A stretch of 64,000 bases of DNA from Heligmosomoides polygyrus polygyrus (taxonomy: Eukaryota; Nematoda; Chromadorea; Rhabditida; Heligmosomidae), in assembly GCA_947396885.1 (NCBI GenBank), contig OX377204.1, positions 27,659,706-27,723,705 on the forward strand, read 5' to 3'. The notes under the pieces are model-generated. The model did not search any database. It had not been told where the DNA came from and was given only the letters and a program-made list of their open reading frames with translations. Positions within the stretch are counted from its first letter, which is position 1, and each line of letters opens with the position of its first letter. A program made the translations under genes and the position numbers. This document shows positions 20,447 through 30,690 of the stretch, in pieces.

Positions 20447-20965
20447 TCAGCCAACTTCCTGATCTTTCCAGAACTGCTTGGGCCTGGTGTTGATCAACTG
20501 CTCGATATGATTGTCAAGGACTGGTTGGGTTCTTGTGTCCCTTCCGTCCAGGAAGTCCCGTAGGCCCAAGAAGTGGTGGTAGTCGCATGGAGAAATGTCC
20601 GGCGAATACGGTGGATGAGGCATGTGAAAGTAATCTAACTGGGCAAGCTTATCTGTGGTTACTCGATGAGGTGCGGCGTTGTCGAAGAGGAGGAGCTTCT
20701 TGAAGCGCTGCGACTGATTAAGTTCGAGTCGCATGTCCATCTCTTCTATTTCGTTTACCTTGGCCTTGGAGTCCATCGTCATGCTTTTGGTAAACAACGT
20801 TTAGTATACCGGTCCATGGGCGCAGACCTAAAAGCTCAGAAGGTGCACATCGCCGTGAACATCTCGCCGTACGAAGGTCGGTAACAGGTCATCAGGCCTC
20901 ACCCAGACTGGCTGCTTGGCAGGGTCAAGGTAGAAGAAGTGCTTCTCATCCTGCGTAAGGATTGA
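20447..20965 (-). pseudogene. Mariner-type transposase pseudogene (D32D spacing)
   Basis: On the minus strand it reads ILTQDEKHFFYLDPAKQPVW, VRPDDLLPTFVRRDVHGDVH, a frame break, then LLLFDNAAPHRVTTDKLAQL and PHPPYSPDISPCDYHHFLGL, ending FWKDQEVG. All three catalytic Asp positions are kept (QDEK, FDNA, PCDY). Only 32 residues lie between the second and third Asp, two fewer than mariner's usual 34. The N-terminal DNA-binding domains are not recognisable. The open part is 20447-20797. Confidence 0.8.
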
Positions 20966-21540
20966 ATCCAGGCTGCTCGGGGTTGGGAATCGGGAGATAT
21001 TTGCGCGACACAGGTCGACTCGTCAGGCTGGGGTTTCGGAATGAGACATACTGCGGTTTTGGCATGCTTCTGGAAAGGGCCAAAGTGGTAAATTCTAAAG
21101 AGGCTTTCAATAAGTAGCATACAAACATACAAATACGGCTAGCATGAAACCAGACTCCAGTCACGAGAAATATGAACACGGCACGGAGAGTCTCATTACT
21201 TTTGGCCTCCCCCCCCCCCCACCCCCTAATAAAAGCTTTCTCTAAAGCTTCAGTCTAGATTTCACAAACATAGCCCTCGACTTGAACAATCCATGGATCA
21301 AAATTATAATTTCTGATGATCTTTTTAATACATCTTCACTGAAATCAACCTCTGCATTAAGATGACAGTAGAACGTCCTCTATCAAGAAGGGAATCAACG
21401 CTAAAAATCCGTTTATCAAAGGATGTCCATTTTGGACTGTTGGGACAGGGTGGGCAACCAGCAAGTTTTGTTGGGATACTTTGTTTTCGTGAACCGACTA
21501 GAACTGATACATGTGAGCCTATTCTAGAGAAGAGGAAGAA

Positions 21541-22824
21541 ATGGCCGAAGACGATTACCCAGTTGACATCGAGGCGATTGAAAAGGTAGACGATTCTACT
21601 AACTTATCATCTAACAGTTTCGAGAAATTCGGCACATTTTTCTTAGTACAGCATATTAAGCAACTCTTAACGCCTACATACGGCCTAGCGGTTATTACTG
21701 GAAATAACTTCTTACTTCTTGTCTGATATCTAAGCCATACAATCAAAGGGACCAGTCTGAAATCCAGAGAGACACAAATGTGCACAGTGTGGTGAGCAAC
21801 GAAGACAAGAAAAACGACGAATAGTCAATAAAGGGAAGACGGTTGAGATAGAGAGGTCTCCATACTTTGCAAAAGCAAGCTGTAGATCTTTAAATGCCAC
21901 AGCTTCCACGCCACATTCAACTGGAATTCTCGATGTTCGTTGTTCTGCAATCTGTCGGTACATGGTTCTACTGGAAGCATCAGAACTTCTTGCTCTCTTT
22001 CTCGTTTGGCTTCCCTACCTCTTATATTTCCTATTTTGTGTTAGTTGTGGTTTATGTTAGGTTACAATCAGTAAACATCCAGCGTAGCCGTCGTTTCCAC
22101 TATCAGATACTCGACTTCAAAAACCCATTGCAACCGATCGATATATCTAATCACATCCGTCTTCTTCATGGATACGTGATTTCTATATCAAACGGTGAAG
22201 TCGATGACGTTGATAACTTTGATTGCGATGTGGAGCTCTACGTCGACCATTGTACATACGGAGGAAGGAGCATGTCTAGTGACAACGGACAGAAGGAAAT
22301 ACGGATTGGGTGACAAGCCGATGGGTCATAGCTTCTTGTAGACTATTTGTTGAAATTCGCCGCTGGGCTTCATTTACTTTTTCACAACTAGGAAAGACCT
22401 TTTTCTAGGGTAGGGACTATTCTAGTCTTTATACTGCTTCCGCCGTAGAGCGGTCGTGGTAGATTTCTGTTTTGTCAACCTTGAAAAGAAGCTGCTCACC
22501 TTAACGGATGAGGGCACATTTATTCAATGAATGGATAACATATGGTTGAAGGTTTTTGTTTTGTTGTTTGTGTAGAAAACTAATCCTATACTAGAATTCA
22601 CTCCTAGTCCTTATAAAAAGGCTTGAACGAGCTCCGAAGGAACAATATAGCGTGGAACAGTCAAAACTCTAGAGATCGGTGTGGGTTCTTGTAATTGGAT
22701 TCACTTGTGCTTATAGGTTGTGAATGGCGCCGAACTAAAGCGACCACCGTTTATCAAGAAGAATTTCGACTGCAATGCCGACATGGATACCTTCAAGAAA
22801 GACGACGCCCTGTTTGAAAAGTAA
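21541..22824 (+). CDS. Candidate spliced host gene, function unknown
   Basis: Proposed exon 1 is 21541-21585, MAEDDYPVDIEAIEK, preceded by a purine-rich start context and followed by the donor AAG/GTAGAC. Proposed last exon starts at 22717 after TTATAG and reads in phase VVNGAELKRPPFIKKNFDCN, then ADMDTFKKDDALFEK and a stop at 22822-22824. AATAAA follows at 22914-22919. The acidic and lysine-rich text looks protein-like and the phases agree. A middle exon is possible within the open frame 21894-22313 (best text at about 22080-22310, QILDFKNPLQPIDISNHIRL). An alternative splice at GTAAAA (22821) could join a further exon at 23262 after TTTCAG. No family is recognised; splicing is inferred only. 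Confidence 0.3.
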
Positions 22825-22970
22825 AATCCAAACAGTTAATTCTTGTCCCTAAAAACACCTTATTTAGGTTAGGAGCTTCTTTCTGCTTTAGTGAAGCTAT
22901 TTAGGTTGAATTAAATAAAGCAAGGCACTAATAAATTTCCTTAAGCTTAGAAAATTTTCCGCACGTGATG

Positions 22971-23008
22971 ATCTCTAACAGGCAACTTTGTATAAACGAA
23001 ATAAATTC

Positions 23009-23059
<51 letters not shown>

Positions 23060-23113
23060 CTGTATGCAATACAGGAATTTATTTCGTTTATACAAGGTTT
23101 GCCTGCTAGAGAT
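22971..23113. repeat. (TA)n-centred palindrome, MITE-like
   Basis: Arms of about 40 bp are near-perfect inverted repeats: CTCTAACAGGCAACTTTGTA at the left matches, with few changes, the reverse complement of the right end at 23074-23113. Between them is a (TA)n run of about 40 bases (23012-23055). The structure fits a small foldback or Tc/mariner-type MITE, or a TA-rich hairpin that has expanded. Confidence 0.65.
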
Positions 23114-23696
23114 ATAAAAATTAATATGAATAAATAAATAAATATATATGTGGTATAGTACAGTTCACGATTCGTTTAACGCTTAATAAATGGATTTCTC
23201 AGTGTCTCTTAAAGGGTAAATCGGTTGAACCATAATCTGTCCTTTATTCGCTTTATTTCAGAGAACTGATTTTTGGGAACACCGTAACCAGCGTATTAAA
23301 TTTGTTTTGCCAAGACCAGAAGTATGTTCTGTAGAGTTTAACCGTTTCACTCCACTTCCACAGCAACCAGAAGTACAATGCATGCAAGCAAAATTTCAGA
23401 GAGTCTAAAGGGGAGTCTAAAGAGAAACCAAAGAGATCTTCAGAGAAAGATTTACCTTCGGCAGAGAGGAGCGAAAAGATGGTGACATGGGCCAACACGA
23501 TTACGATCACAACGTTTGATGTAGAAAAACGTGAGCCGAAGAAGGTATGCCTATTACTCTGGCCGGACGGGAGAAGTTGGGCTGTAGGTAGGCAGATCAG
23601 CTACCAGGACACGGCCCAAGAATTGCAAAAGTGGGCAGAACCACCTGCCCAGCGCGCAGCACTTCGTCATCTCGGCCATCCGGTCATCCTTTTTAA
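23114..23696 (+). other. Possible exon, otherwise unassigned
   Basis: After the strong acceptor TTTCAG (23256-23261) an open stretch reads RTDFWEHRNQRIKFVLPRPE and on to a stop near 23409. In another phase, the one that follows from the GTAAAA donor at 22821, it reads ELIFGNTVTSVLNLFCQDQK and stops at 23332-23334. Either could belong to the candidate gene upstream. A frame at 23479-23868 is not recognised. Confidence 0.25.
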
Positions 23697-23790
23697 GGGC
23701 AGCAGGTGCTCCCGGAGCTCGGCAGCACATCTTGCAAAGCTCGGAAGCACATCCTGCTCGAGCTGGGAAGCACACTTGCTCATTTTGAAG
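23697..23790. repeat. Short tandem repeat of about 22 bp
   Basis: On the minus strand about four imperfect units follow each other, with the core GCAAGATGTGCTGCCGAGCT; units vary at a few positions. It gives a run of similar short peptides in the overlapping frames, which explains the Cys- and Ala-rich translations here. Confidence 0.6.
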
Positions 23791-23992
23791 GGGCACCTTT
23801 CCATGTATTCCGCAGCACGTATTGCACAAACACGCGAACCGAACTTGCGCGCACCCTTCGGTGCCTGAGCACTACCTTCACTTGAAATTAGTACCTCCAC
23901 CACTGGTAGTACTCCCACTACTACTCGTGCTCCTAACAGTACTCTAAGCACCAACTCCTACTAGTTCTAGTTTTTTCACTATCTACTACTAC

Positions 23993-24053
23993 TTTAACAT
24001 CTGCTCCACCGACCACTATAACTCAAGAAGTGGTCGGTGGAACAGAAGTTAAA
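23993..24053. repeat. Strong 61-base hairpin
   Basis: A 25-base arm (23993-24017) pairs with 24029-24053 around an 11-base loop. Only two positions are not Watson-Crick pairs, one of which is a G-T pair in RNA. The size would suit a small-RNA precursor, but there is no evidence of transcription and it may be the core of a short foldback repeat. Confidence 0.55.
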
Positions 24054-24319
24054 ATACTCTCACCAAACTCCGGCGGTTTGCGTCCAACGCCGATGACCGC
24101 CTCGCTCTGGAACGTCTCCTTCGCCTGAAAAAGACAAAATAAACGAGTTTAATTTTTCAAACAGAAACGAACACCAATGCGAACGACGCCAATCATCGAG
24201 AAATTGCAACGAAAACCGAGGTAAACCATTGACAAACAAAAGTGAACCCAAATAACGTAGCGCAACCCCGTGCTCCACTCGGATCGACCGCTTGCGCAAG
24301 CGGAAATCGCGGTGGGACC

Positions 24320-24580
24320 CATGTGTGCCGCAGTACTTGGGCGGTACCTGGACAGTACCTGGGCAGTTAGTCGCCGCAACGCGCAGCACCTTGGCAGCAC
24401 TCCACTTGATATTGTTGGGCATTAGGGCGTGTAAAGCCAATGGCCGGCGCTGACGGAAAGAGCGAACGCTCCTGCAGTACTTGCGCTGTACCCCCGCTGT
24501 ACCTCCGCGGCATCTCCCGGTTCGGAAAGTCATTTCGCAACAGTGCCGCACCTCCGCAGTACCTGCTGTGATTCCTCCTC
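24320..24580 (-). repeat. Degenerate GGTACTGC-type short repeats
   Basis: On the minus strand the motif GGTAC(T/A)G(C/T) or its GGTGCTGC variant recurs at 11-12-base spacing in two clusters (about 24330-24410 and 24470-24570). The 179-codon frame 24060-24599 (-) that spans it has Gly-, Arg- and Cys-rich text and is taken to be a by-product of the repeat. Confidence 0.4.
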
Positions 24581-25499
24581 CGCCATACCCGCGCCCCACT
24601 GATCAATCACAATCGAGGGGCGGTCCCGCAGCATATACTGCCCAGTGCCTAATTGGAAAGGGGCGGAACCTACCGCGCAAGTTCTCCCGCCCAGCCAGAA
24701 CTACGAATAAAGACAAAGCTTCGATTAGATCACAAATGACCCGTTAGTATTGACCTAGCAATTAGTAGCATTTGAAAAATCTGAAGAAGAATGCTGACTT
24801 TACAGTCGTAACGGATTTTCCTTGATTTTGCATTTCGCTCGAAAACTGAAACGTTTACAGAAACGAGTTCCACAAGAGGAGCCAATGAGGGACGTGAAAA
24901 GAATGTCGGGCGAGACGACGAAGGATTAAAACTGTGGCCATGTTAATACAGTTATCAACCAAAAAAAGCACAATTAATGTAAAATGGAATATGGTCGGCG
25001 CGCAAGTCGCACTAAAACCGTTACATACTTGTTTATAATCGTGGCTGATCACAACAGTGAAATAAATGGTTTTATCTTATCATTTACAGTGTTTCAATGT
25101 GCATGCTGCATCACACACACCTTTACCACCTCCAGACCATGAAATCAGCAGCAGTACACGCATAACCCTTACAGCAGCTTTTTGAGAAAAACTCGAAAAA
25201 TCTAATCCACTTTCCTACATATTCGAAATCCTTCGGGAACAAACGACTTCTTTTGGAAACTTATCTGAGTGAAAAATCGTTTATAATGCATTCTCAGCAA
25301 ATTGTGGACGTATGATTGCGCAGTTGGACAAGGAGGCGGTTGTCGCTTTCACTTCGAATTGAGATTATCAGGTCGAGTCCTGCCCAGGCCAGTTATTCTA
25401 CAGAGATCGGCGATTTGGCATAAGATCGATGCGGAAAAAGTCTTTGTAATGGTTAATTCAGTTTCTTTGTAATAGCTTAAAAGCAACAATCCCTGTTGC
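24581..25499. other. No recognised gene
   Basis: AT-rich spacer without a recognised frame, repeat or RNA structure. Confidence 0.5.
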
Positions 25500-25870
25500 G
25501 AATCGGTGGCCCCACTGGCGAGGGAGCATGCCCTGTTGAGTGTGGTCCCCCATTCACCCCGTGGTGCTACGAGGCACCCAAGAACCCAGGACCCAAAGGG
25601 GGACATACGGGGGACCCCATGATGTGAACAGCCCACGCCCCCTTCCTGGTAAACGGGGGGGGGGGCCGCGTGGTGACTTCTCTCCCATCGCGCTGGGCAG
25701 CGCCTGGATTGACGCACGCCCGCACCACGCATCAGCCGCGGATGCTACTGTATTGAACCCGGACTGTATTGAACACACACAACCCTCGAATACTACCCAA
25801 CGATCCCATGGTACCCAACTACAACGCTAACTCCTAACTAACCCACTAGCAACAACAACAACAAATATAC
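25500..25870 (+). repeat. GC-rich block, possible retrotransposon leader
   Basis: A sharply GC-richer segment with a run of G (25656-25666) and frames open on both strands, neither with a recognisable domain. Its style resembles, from memory, the untranslated 5' leader of RTE-type elements in strongylid nematodes, which would fit the RTE fragment further right. This is not established. Confidence 0.2.
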
Positions 25871-26059
25871 ATAGCAATACCGATACCCGTAAGACACTGA
25901 TAGGAGACTCACCACCTTCCTCGTCGTAGACAGCACAGTAGACATATATAACCACGGTTCATTCCATATACCAGCACCACACGACCATAATAATATAGCA
26001 GCTAGATACTAGAATATATGGAATAGGAGAGGCAGCTCCGGCAGGTAGAACTGCAATGG

Positions 26060-26390
26060 CTATCCGAGGCTAGGCGAGCCCCATCCAGGCTCGCCGTCCT
26101 CCTTGTACTGCAGCCGGCTGTAGTGCGATGTCAGGAGCGGCAAGGCTCCGCTCGGAAGATCCCCGGGATGTTGACGAAGCGGGCTCACAATGGCGGCGCC
26201 CCCAGAGCCGCGCCCACGCAGCCGCTCGACGTGTCGACCGAAGTATAGAATGAGCCGGGCGAGGGGCGGCGCACCTCGGTCCCCGCCGACCAATAGCGTG
26301 CGCGGGCAGGCCGAGCCTCGGGAGCGCCTCATCGGGGTCCCGACCGGATACGGCAGCCCGCGGGAGTTTGAATATAGGGAGCGAACCATC
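26060..26390. other. CpG- and GC-rich island, unassigned
   Basis: This block is far richer in G, C and CpG than its neighbours. Frames of 148 and 154 codons are open on the minus strand and one of 113 on the plus strand, as expected by chance in GC-rich DNA. No protein family is recognised. It may be a promoter-proximal island, a transposon leader or horizontally different DNA. Confidence 0.35.
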
Positions 26391-27539
26391 GCATTCGCGA
26401 CAATCCCTATGCTCATCAAAACTGTGGAAAGCAATACAACACGTTGTGGTGTTCTCGCGCTTATAGTCACAATTGATGAGTGCATTCTTCTTACAACTCT
26501 TACCATGGAAGGACCCAGAATAAGTCATTAACAACGTTGTGAAACATGAAAAGCAGATAGAACTTCTACTACCAGATGTAAGTAATGCTTAACTAGATGT
26601 ATGATCGTGCTTCCAATGCGTATTTAGCCCAATTTCGTGAAATATTTTTTCGTAACGGAATGTCCGATCTTTAAAAATGAGACACTTTTAACTGGAGATA
26701 GAAAATTTTAAATTTGCAGAAAAGCGGACGTGCAGAGAAAGAGATAGAAGCTAATCCGAAATAATTTTTTCCCAAATTTGCCTCAGGCTTGAGCTATCGA
26801 AAACTCTTGTTGATCCGTATCCCTTTAAGGAAGGAAAGAACTCCAATTAGCCTGCAATCCCTATCTGTCCACTAAACAAATGAGGGGCCAACGAAACCTA
26901 TGGTTCTTAGCTTAACTGAAAAAGGAACGAACATTTCTTTGATGTAGTTATGTATCATACCTATACAGACCACCTCCTTATAACGCGTTTGAAGAGACCG
27001 TAGAAAACTTGCCTCATAACTGGAGTGGCGTCCGAACCGAAGCTGACCTTCACAATTTTACGCAAGGTTTATCTAAGATCACATACAACGACTAAATATG
27101 GCTATATCAATATAATACGTGACCAGGAAAAGAGTGTAAAGGCAAGCAACAACTTTAGATTATTAATGTTGCCCAGTCTTCGAGGTATTCTCCGTTATAT
27201 GCATGAATGTGACAAATATCTGTGATGAATAACCAGCATCCGCTCATCTCCTCAACAGTTCACCTCCCATTTCGCTAACTCAAAAAGCATGAAGCAGGAT
27301 AAAAGGATGGCACGCGTACGATGTGAGATTTATAGACAGCCAGCGTGCAATTGGACAGAAATAAATACCAAAAGGAAAGGACTGGGGTTGTTCACTCCCT
27401 TTGTTAGATGCGCCACACATTGTAGTGTTGGCCACTCCCTTTGCTACATGTGCGCACATTCTACTTTTCAAAATGTCGAGGAATTCCGATTCAGATTTGG
27501 TACACAGAATGGCTTACAGTTACCAGCCGCAGAACAATC
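26391..27539. other. No recognised gene
   Basis: AT-rich spacer. A 66-codon frame at 27025-27225 (+) and the start of a 169-codon frame at 27289-27798 (+) have no recognised domain. Confidence 0.45.
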
Positions 27540-27990
27540 TGTGTTTTACCATTCTCGCACAAGCCTGTCACCAAGTTGCTTATCTAAAGAGACGGAGGGC
27601 TGGATTTTTTACAGCTTGGCAATCACATCAATACGATCTAGGTTGGAGAACACGAAGGAAGAAACCTGGGGAGCTTTTCTTGCCTTTTTGCCAAACTTAT
27701 TCCTTGTGTCGCCAATGTCACCAGCGGCACTCTCAGTAGAGAAAGCCAGTTCCCGCAGTTTTCGAGAAATTCTACATCAACATTTTTTCTATCTCTGAAA
27801 CCTCCATTAGTCACAAAGCCCATTCCGTAAACATATTTGGTGCGCTGAAGGTAGCCGCACTCTTTCATTCCATTGCCGCCACAGAGTTTTTCTTTTCGAT
27901 CATTTCGGAATGCATAGCGCTTCTAGAAAGTGGCAAGACTGCAACTGTCATTCCCTAAAAGATGGAAATTACAGTTGTACTCTTCCAGAA
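27540..27990 (+). repeat. Dispersed repeat, first of a direct pair
   Basis: Two blocks here recur in the same order and orientation near 28838-29180: one around the words CGCACAAGCC and CAAGTTGCT (27555-27605 with 28838-28885), the other starting CCGTAAACATATTTGG (27829 with 29089). Identity is roughly 75-80% by eye. Frames here are not recognised. Confidence 0.5.
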
Positions 27991-27997
27991 ATTTTGA

Positions 27998-28093
27998 ATA
28001 ACCGAATATATTCGAATAGTGACGATTTTCAATTATTCGAAAATCGAATATGTTCGAAGAACGTTATTTTTGAGCAATCGAATTCGAATCACC
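27998..28093. repeat. TTCGAA-rich AT cluster
   Basis: At least six overlapping copies or variants of TTCGAAT or its complement occur within about 95 bases, several as small palindromes. It lies immediately beyond the 3' end of the reversed RTE fragment, so it may be that element's tail or a separate simple repeat. Confidence 0.45.
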
Positions 28094-28097
28094 TTTA

Positions 28098-28855
28098 TCT
28101 GTCGTCCCGTTGATAATTGACTCGCTCGAGCGGGCGCCAACAGCGTCTCTATTCGTCCCTGTCGCGTGCCAGAGTGCTCTAATGGATCCTCCTCGCTCGT
28201 GGGACACGAAGAGCGTTATATCGGTCGTTCAGGGCTTTCACGAAGAAGTCCGACCAACGCGTTGGTGGGCGTCCCGTTGTTTTCTTGACATCCCGCGGAT
28301 CCCAGTCGGTAAGGGCTTTCGTCTGCGAAGCGCACAACGTTGTCGGTCCACCTAATTTTAAGAACTTGGCCACGCAATAGCGCCTCTGATCTTCAAACGT
28401 CGACGAACTCCGGAGGCCTTCTCTCACTTGCGTGGGTCGTGTCACTCCTAGCATCGTCCTCTGGATTCCACGCTGCGCGACACCGATCGCGTGTTCATCA
28501 TGCTTTCGTATAGCCCAGGTCTCTGAGGCGTATGTTAGGGCAGGAAGCACGGTAGAGTCGAAAAGGTGGGCACGGAGTCGGACGTTTTTCGTCTTCTTCG
28601 CGACTTCTTCGACGCTCTTGAAAGCTCTCCAAGCCGCTCGTTTCCTCCTGCTCAGCTCGGAGATGTTCTTTCCGTTGAGCGAGAATCGGGCATCAGAAAC
28701 TTGTCCGTTTCTCATGAACATCGTCTTCGTAAGATTCAGCCGCAGTCCAACTTTCCCACATACACGATCAAAATTCGCTCCGCCTGGCTGATGTTCGGTT
28801 TGTCGATGTCGTCAGCGAAGCAGAGATGTTTTATCCTTTGCGCACAAGCCCGTCA
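28098..28855 (-). pseudogene. RTE-type reverse transcriptase C-terminal fragment
   Basis: On the minus strand the text starts [18 protein letters not shown] (RT motif C with FADD), shifts frame, then continues [85 protein letters not shown] and [10 protein letters not shown]. After a stop in place of Trp, STLARDRDE and CWRPLE follow to about 28098. This is the thumb and C-terminal end of the RTE clade. The endonuclease, most of the RT and an internal segment before RRKRAAW are missing. Confidence 0.9.
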
Positions 28856-29180
28856 TCAAGTTGCTGTTCCAAGTGACGGAAGGATAACATAGTTGGCCTG
28901 AAGTTGCATTAACTATGGATCGATTTGAAGTGCTCTCGGTAGCCGGTCCTTCTTCCGAATCCGCTATACACGCGCTGTTGAAATTATTGCACCTTGCAGC
29001 TGGCGTCCCATGGGAGAATTGCTCGTTCCCACGTTAGAAGCGATTTCCTAAGGTGCTGTTAAATATTTAGGATAGGCGTTAACTTTTTCCGTAAACATAT
29101 TTGGCACACTGAAAGTAGACGCACTCCTTAACTCTACTGTGAAGTGACAAAACTGCAACTTAAAAGATAGAAAGATTAAG
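28838..29180 (+). repeat. Dispersed repeat, second of a direct pair
   Basis: Homologous to 27540-27990 in two blocks with a slightly shorter gap between them (about 250 versus 285 bases). The RTE fragment abuts its left edge. Confidence 0.5.
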
Positions 29181-30227
29181 AGCATTTGTCAGCAGTTGTC
29201 AAAGTAAATACACTGCCGACGCTTACTGTGGAATTCGAACACTTCGGTCCTGACCGCTAAAGCACGACATGCTAAAGCGCGAAAAAGCGTACAGGCTTGG
29301 AGCGAGCTGCAGATCAGAGGGGCGCCGATCCGTGAAAAAACGACGGTTTGCCAGTTTTCTTTCGAGTCCGCGAACATTATCACTCGACTTTGACTTCTAC
29401 ACGCCAAACACAGCATATTGACGGCCCAGTCATTGTTCACCCGTTGCACTTCGATCTGCGCCATTAATTCTTCCGTTCTTCGTAACGTTGACTCCATCTG
29501 AACACTCGCTTCATTGCTCTTGCGCTCCTGCACTGTACAGTCGTCTTCAATCGAATGAACAATGCGCCACCGACATCCTTCTGTCTAAGAAAGATGACAC
29601 AAACAATAGCAAGGAACGTTAAAAATCGGGGTGAAACACCTTAAGATTCTAGCCCTCCCAGCTATATAAAAACCTTTCCGATTATATCAAGGAAGAAAAA
29701 TAATACACCAAAGCTTGTTAGATCCTGAGAATTTTGCATGCCCATTAGCATTTCACGCTTATAATCAGTGCAGCAATTTAGGCATAGAATGTTAAAGTAT
29801 GGAGATCTTTGGCTTTCCTTAAGTTTTATTGTACTTAGCAGTTGGACGAACTAAGATTTGCATTGCAGGGAAGGTAAAATTTAGCTGTTGATCACAGCGA
29901 ATGTTTCTCAACCGGAATAGCCTCCAAGACTGAGAAGTTCACGGAACAGGAAAATTGAGCACAACCGTTTAGATCTACGATCACATGGATGTATGTTGGC
30001 CAAAGCGGTATGTTGTAATATAACACGGACGATCGTGGAAATAATCTTAATGTATGTCTCGCCTACACAAAAACTTGTGATGGTCACCCAACAAAGATTT
30101 AGAGCTTTACTCGGCGCCATAGGAGCCAGTGGGGGGGGGAGAGACTCTTCTTCCTTGACGGAGTGTTTGATTAGGTGACCCAAGATAGACACTGGCGTGG
30201 AACCAGTTGGAACCAACGACTGCAATA
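29181..30227. other. No recognised gene
   Basis: A 114-codon minus-strand frame (29189-29533) has a Glu- and Gln-rich, possibly helical start and no known domain. A short B-box-like GTTCGAATTCC occurs on the minus strand near 29230-29240. The rest is AT-rich. Confidence 0.4.
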
Positions 30228-30690
30228 CCCACTGCTTGGTTAAAACGGTTTATTGCAAAAATATGTAACAAGCAAAAACGGCACGGACAATATGATCAAA
30301 ACACAATTGTGAGCAAGACGGTTAAGTGTGAGAAAGGATGAGAGGGACGAGGCAGCCCGGCGAAACCAGCAATTTATTCGTGACAGTGGAGAGATATGAG
30401 CGTCGCGGAGGAGACGGTGGTCACGTTTGCTGTGGCAATCGCTACTCGAACTCCTAGACAGGAAAAACGCACTCGAAGGAAGTCTCGAATGCGGCGATGA
30501 GGCGACTGGAGCGAGGCTTCGCACGGAATATGAGGTAGAAACGCTTACTGGCGCTATTATGCGAGGGCGACGAGGTAGGGTCGGTTACCACGCAAAAATT
30601 GTCCCAATGGCGGCGATCCCCTTGTCACTTTCTTCGCGCCCGATTCTTGGAGCCTTCGATGGTCAAACGACCCAAGCGGCGCAGTAACAC
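30228..30690 (-). repeat. Possible solo LTR
   Basis: On the minus strand the segment opens TGTTACTGCG at about 30690, includes an AATAAA polyadenylation signal near 30250-30255 and ends near ...GGTATTGCA. The TG...CA ends, length near 460 bp and internal poly(A) signal fit a BEL/Pao-like LTR. No second LTR, primer-binding site or polyprotein is seen, and the flanks do not show a clear 5-bp duplication. Tentative. Confidence 0.25.

Larger units (their letters stand above)
18252..21226 (-). mobile_element. Mariner element with G-tract ends, split by a retrotransposon
   Basis: The left end reads GGGTGGGG and on through a G-run to CAAAAATAATGAGAC (18252-18281). The right end, read inwards from 21226, gives GGGGGTGGGG, a G-run, then CCAAAAGTAATGAGAC. 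Both are flanked by TA (18250-18251 and 21227-21228). The transposase remnant is on the minus strand at 20447-20965. A non-LTR retrotransposon fills about 18318-20377, so the mariner alone would be about 0.9 kb and is itself shortened at its N-terminus. Confidence 0.7.

Noticed and set aside
24060..24599. 179-codon minus-strand frame rich in Gly, Arg and Cys
   Set aside because: It runs through short GGTACTGC-type repeats, which explain the open frame and composition.
26060..26534. Overlapping frames of 113-154 codons on both strands
   Set aside because: Expected in GC-rich DNA lacking stop codons; three frames cannot all be real and none is recognised.
27289..27798. 169-codon frame (+)
   Set aside because: Overlaps a dispersed repeat found again near 28838-29180, where the frame is not preserved.
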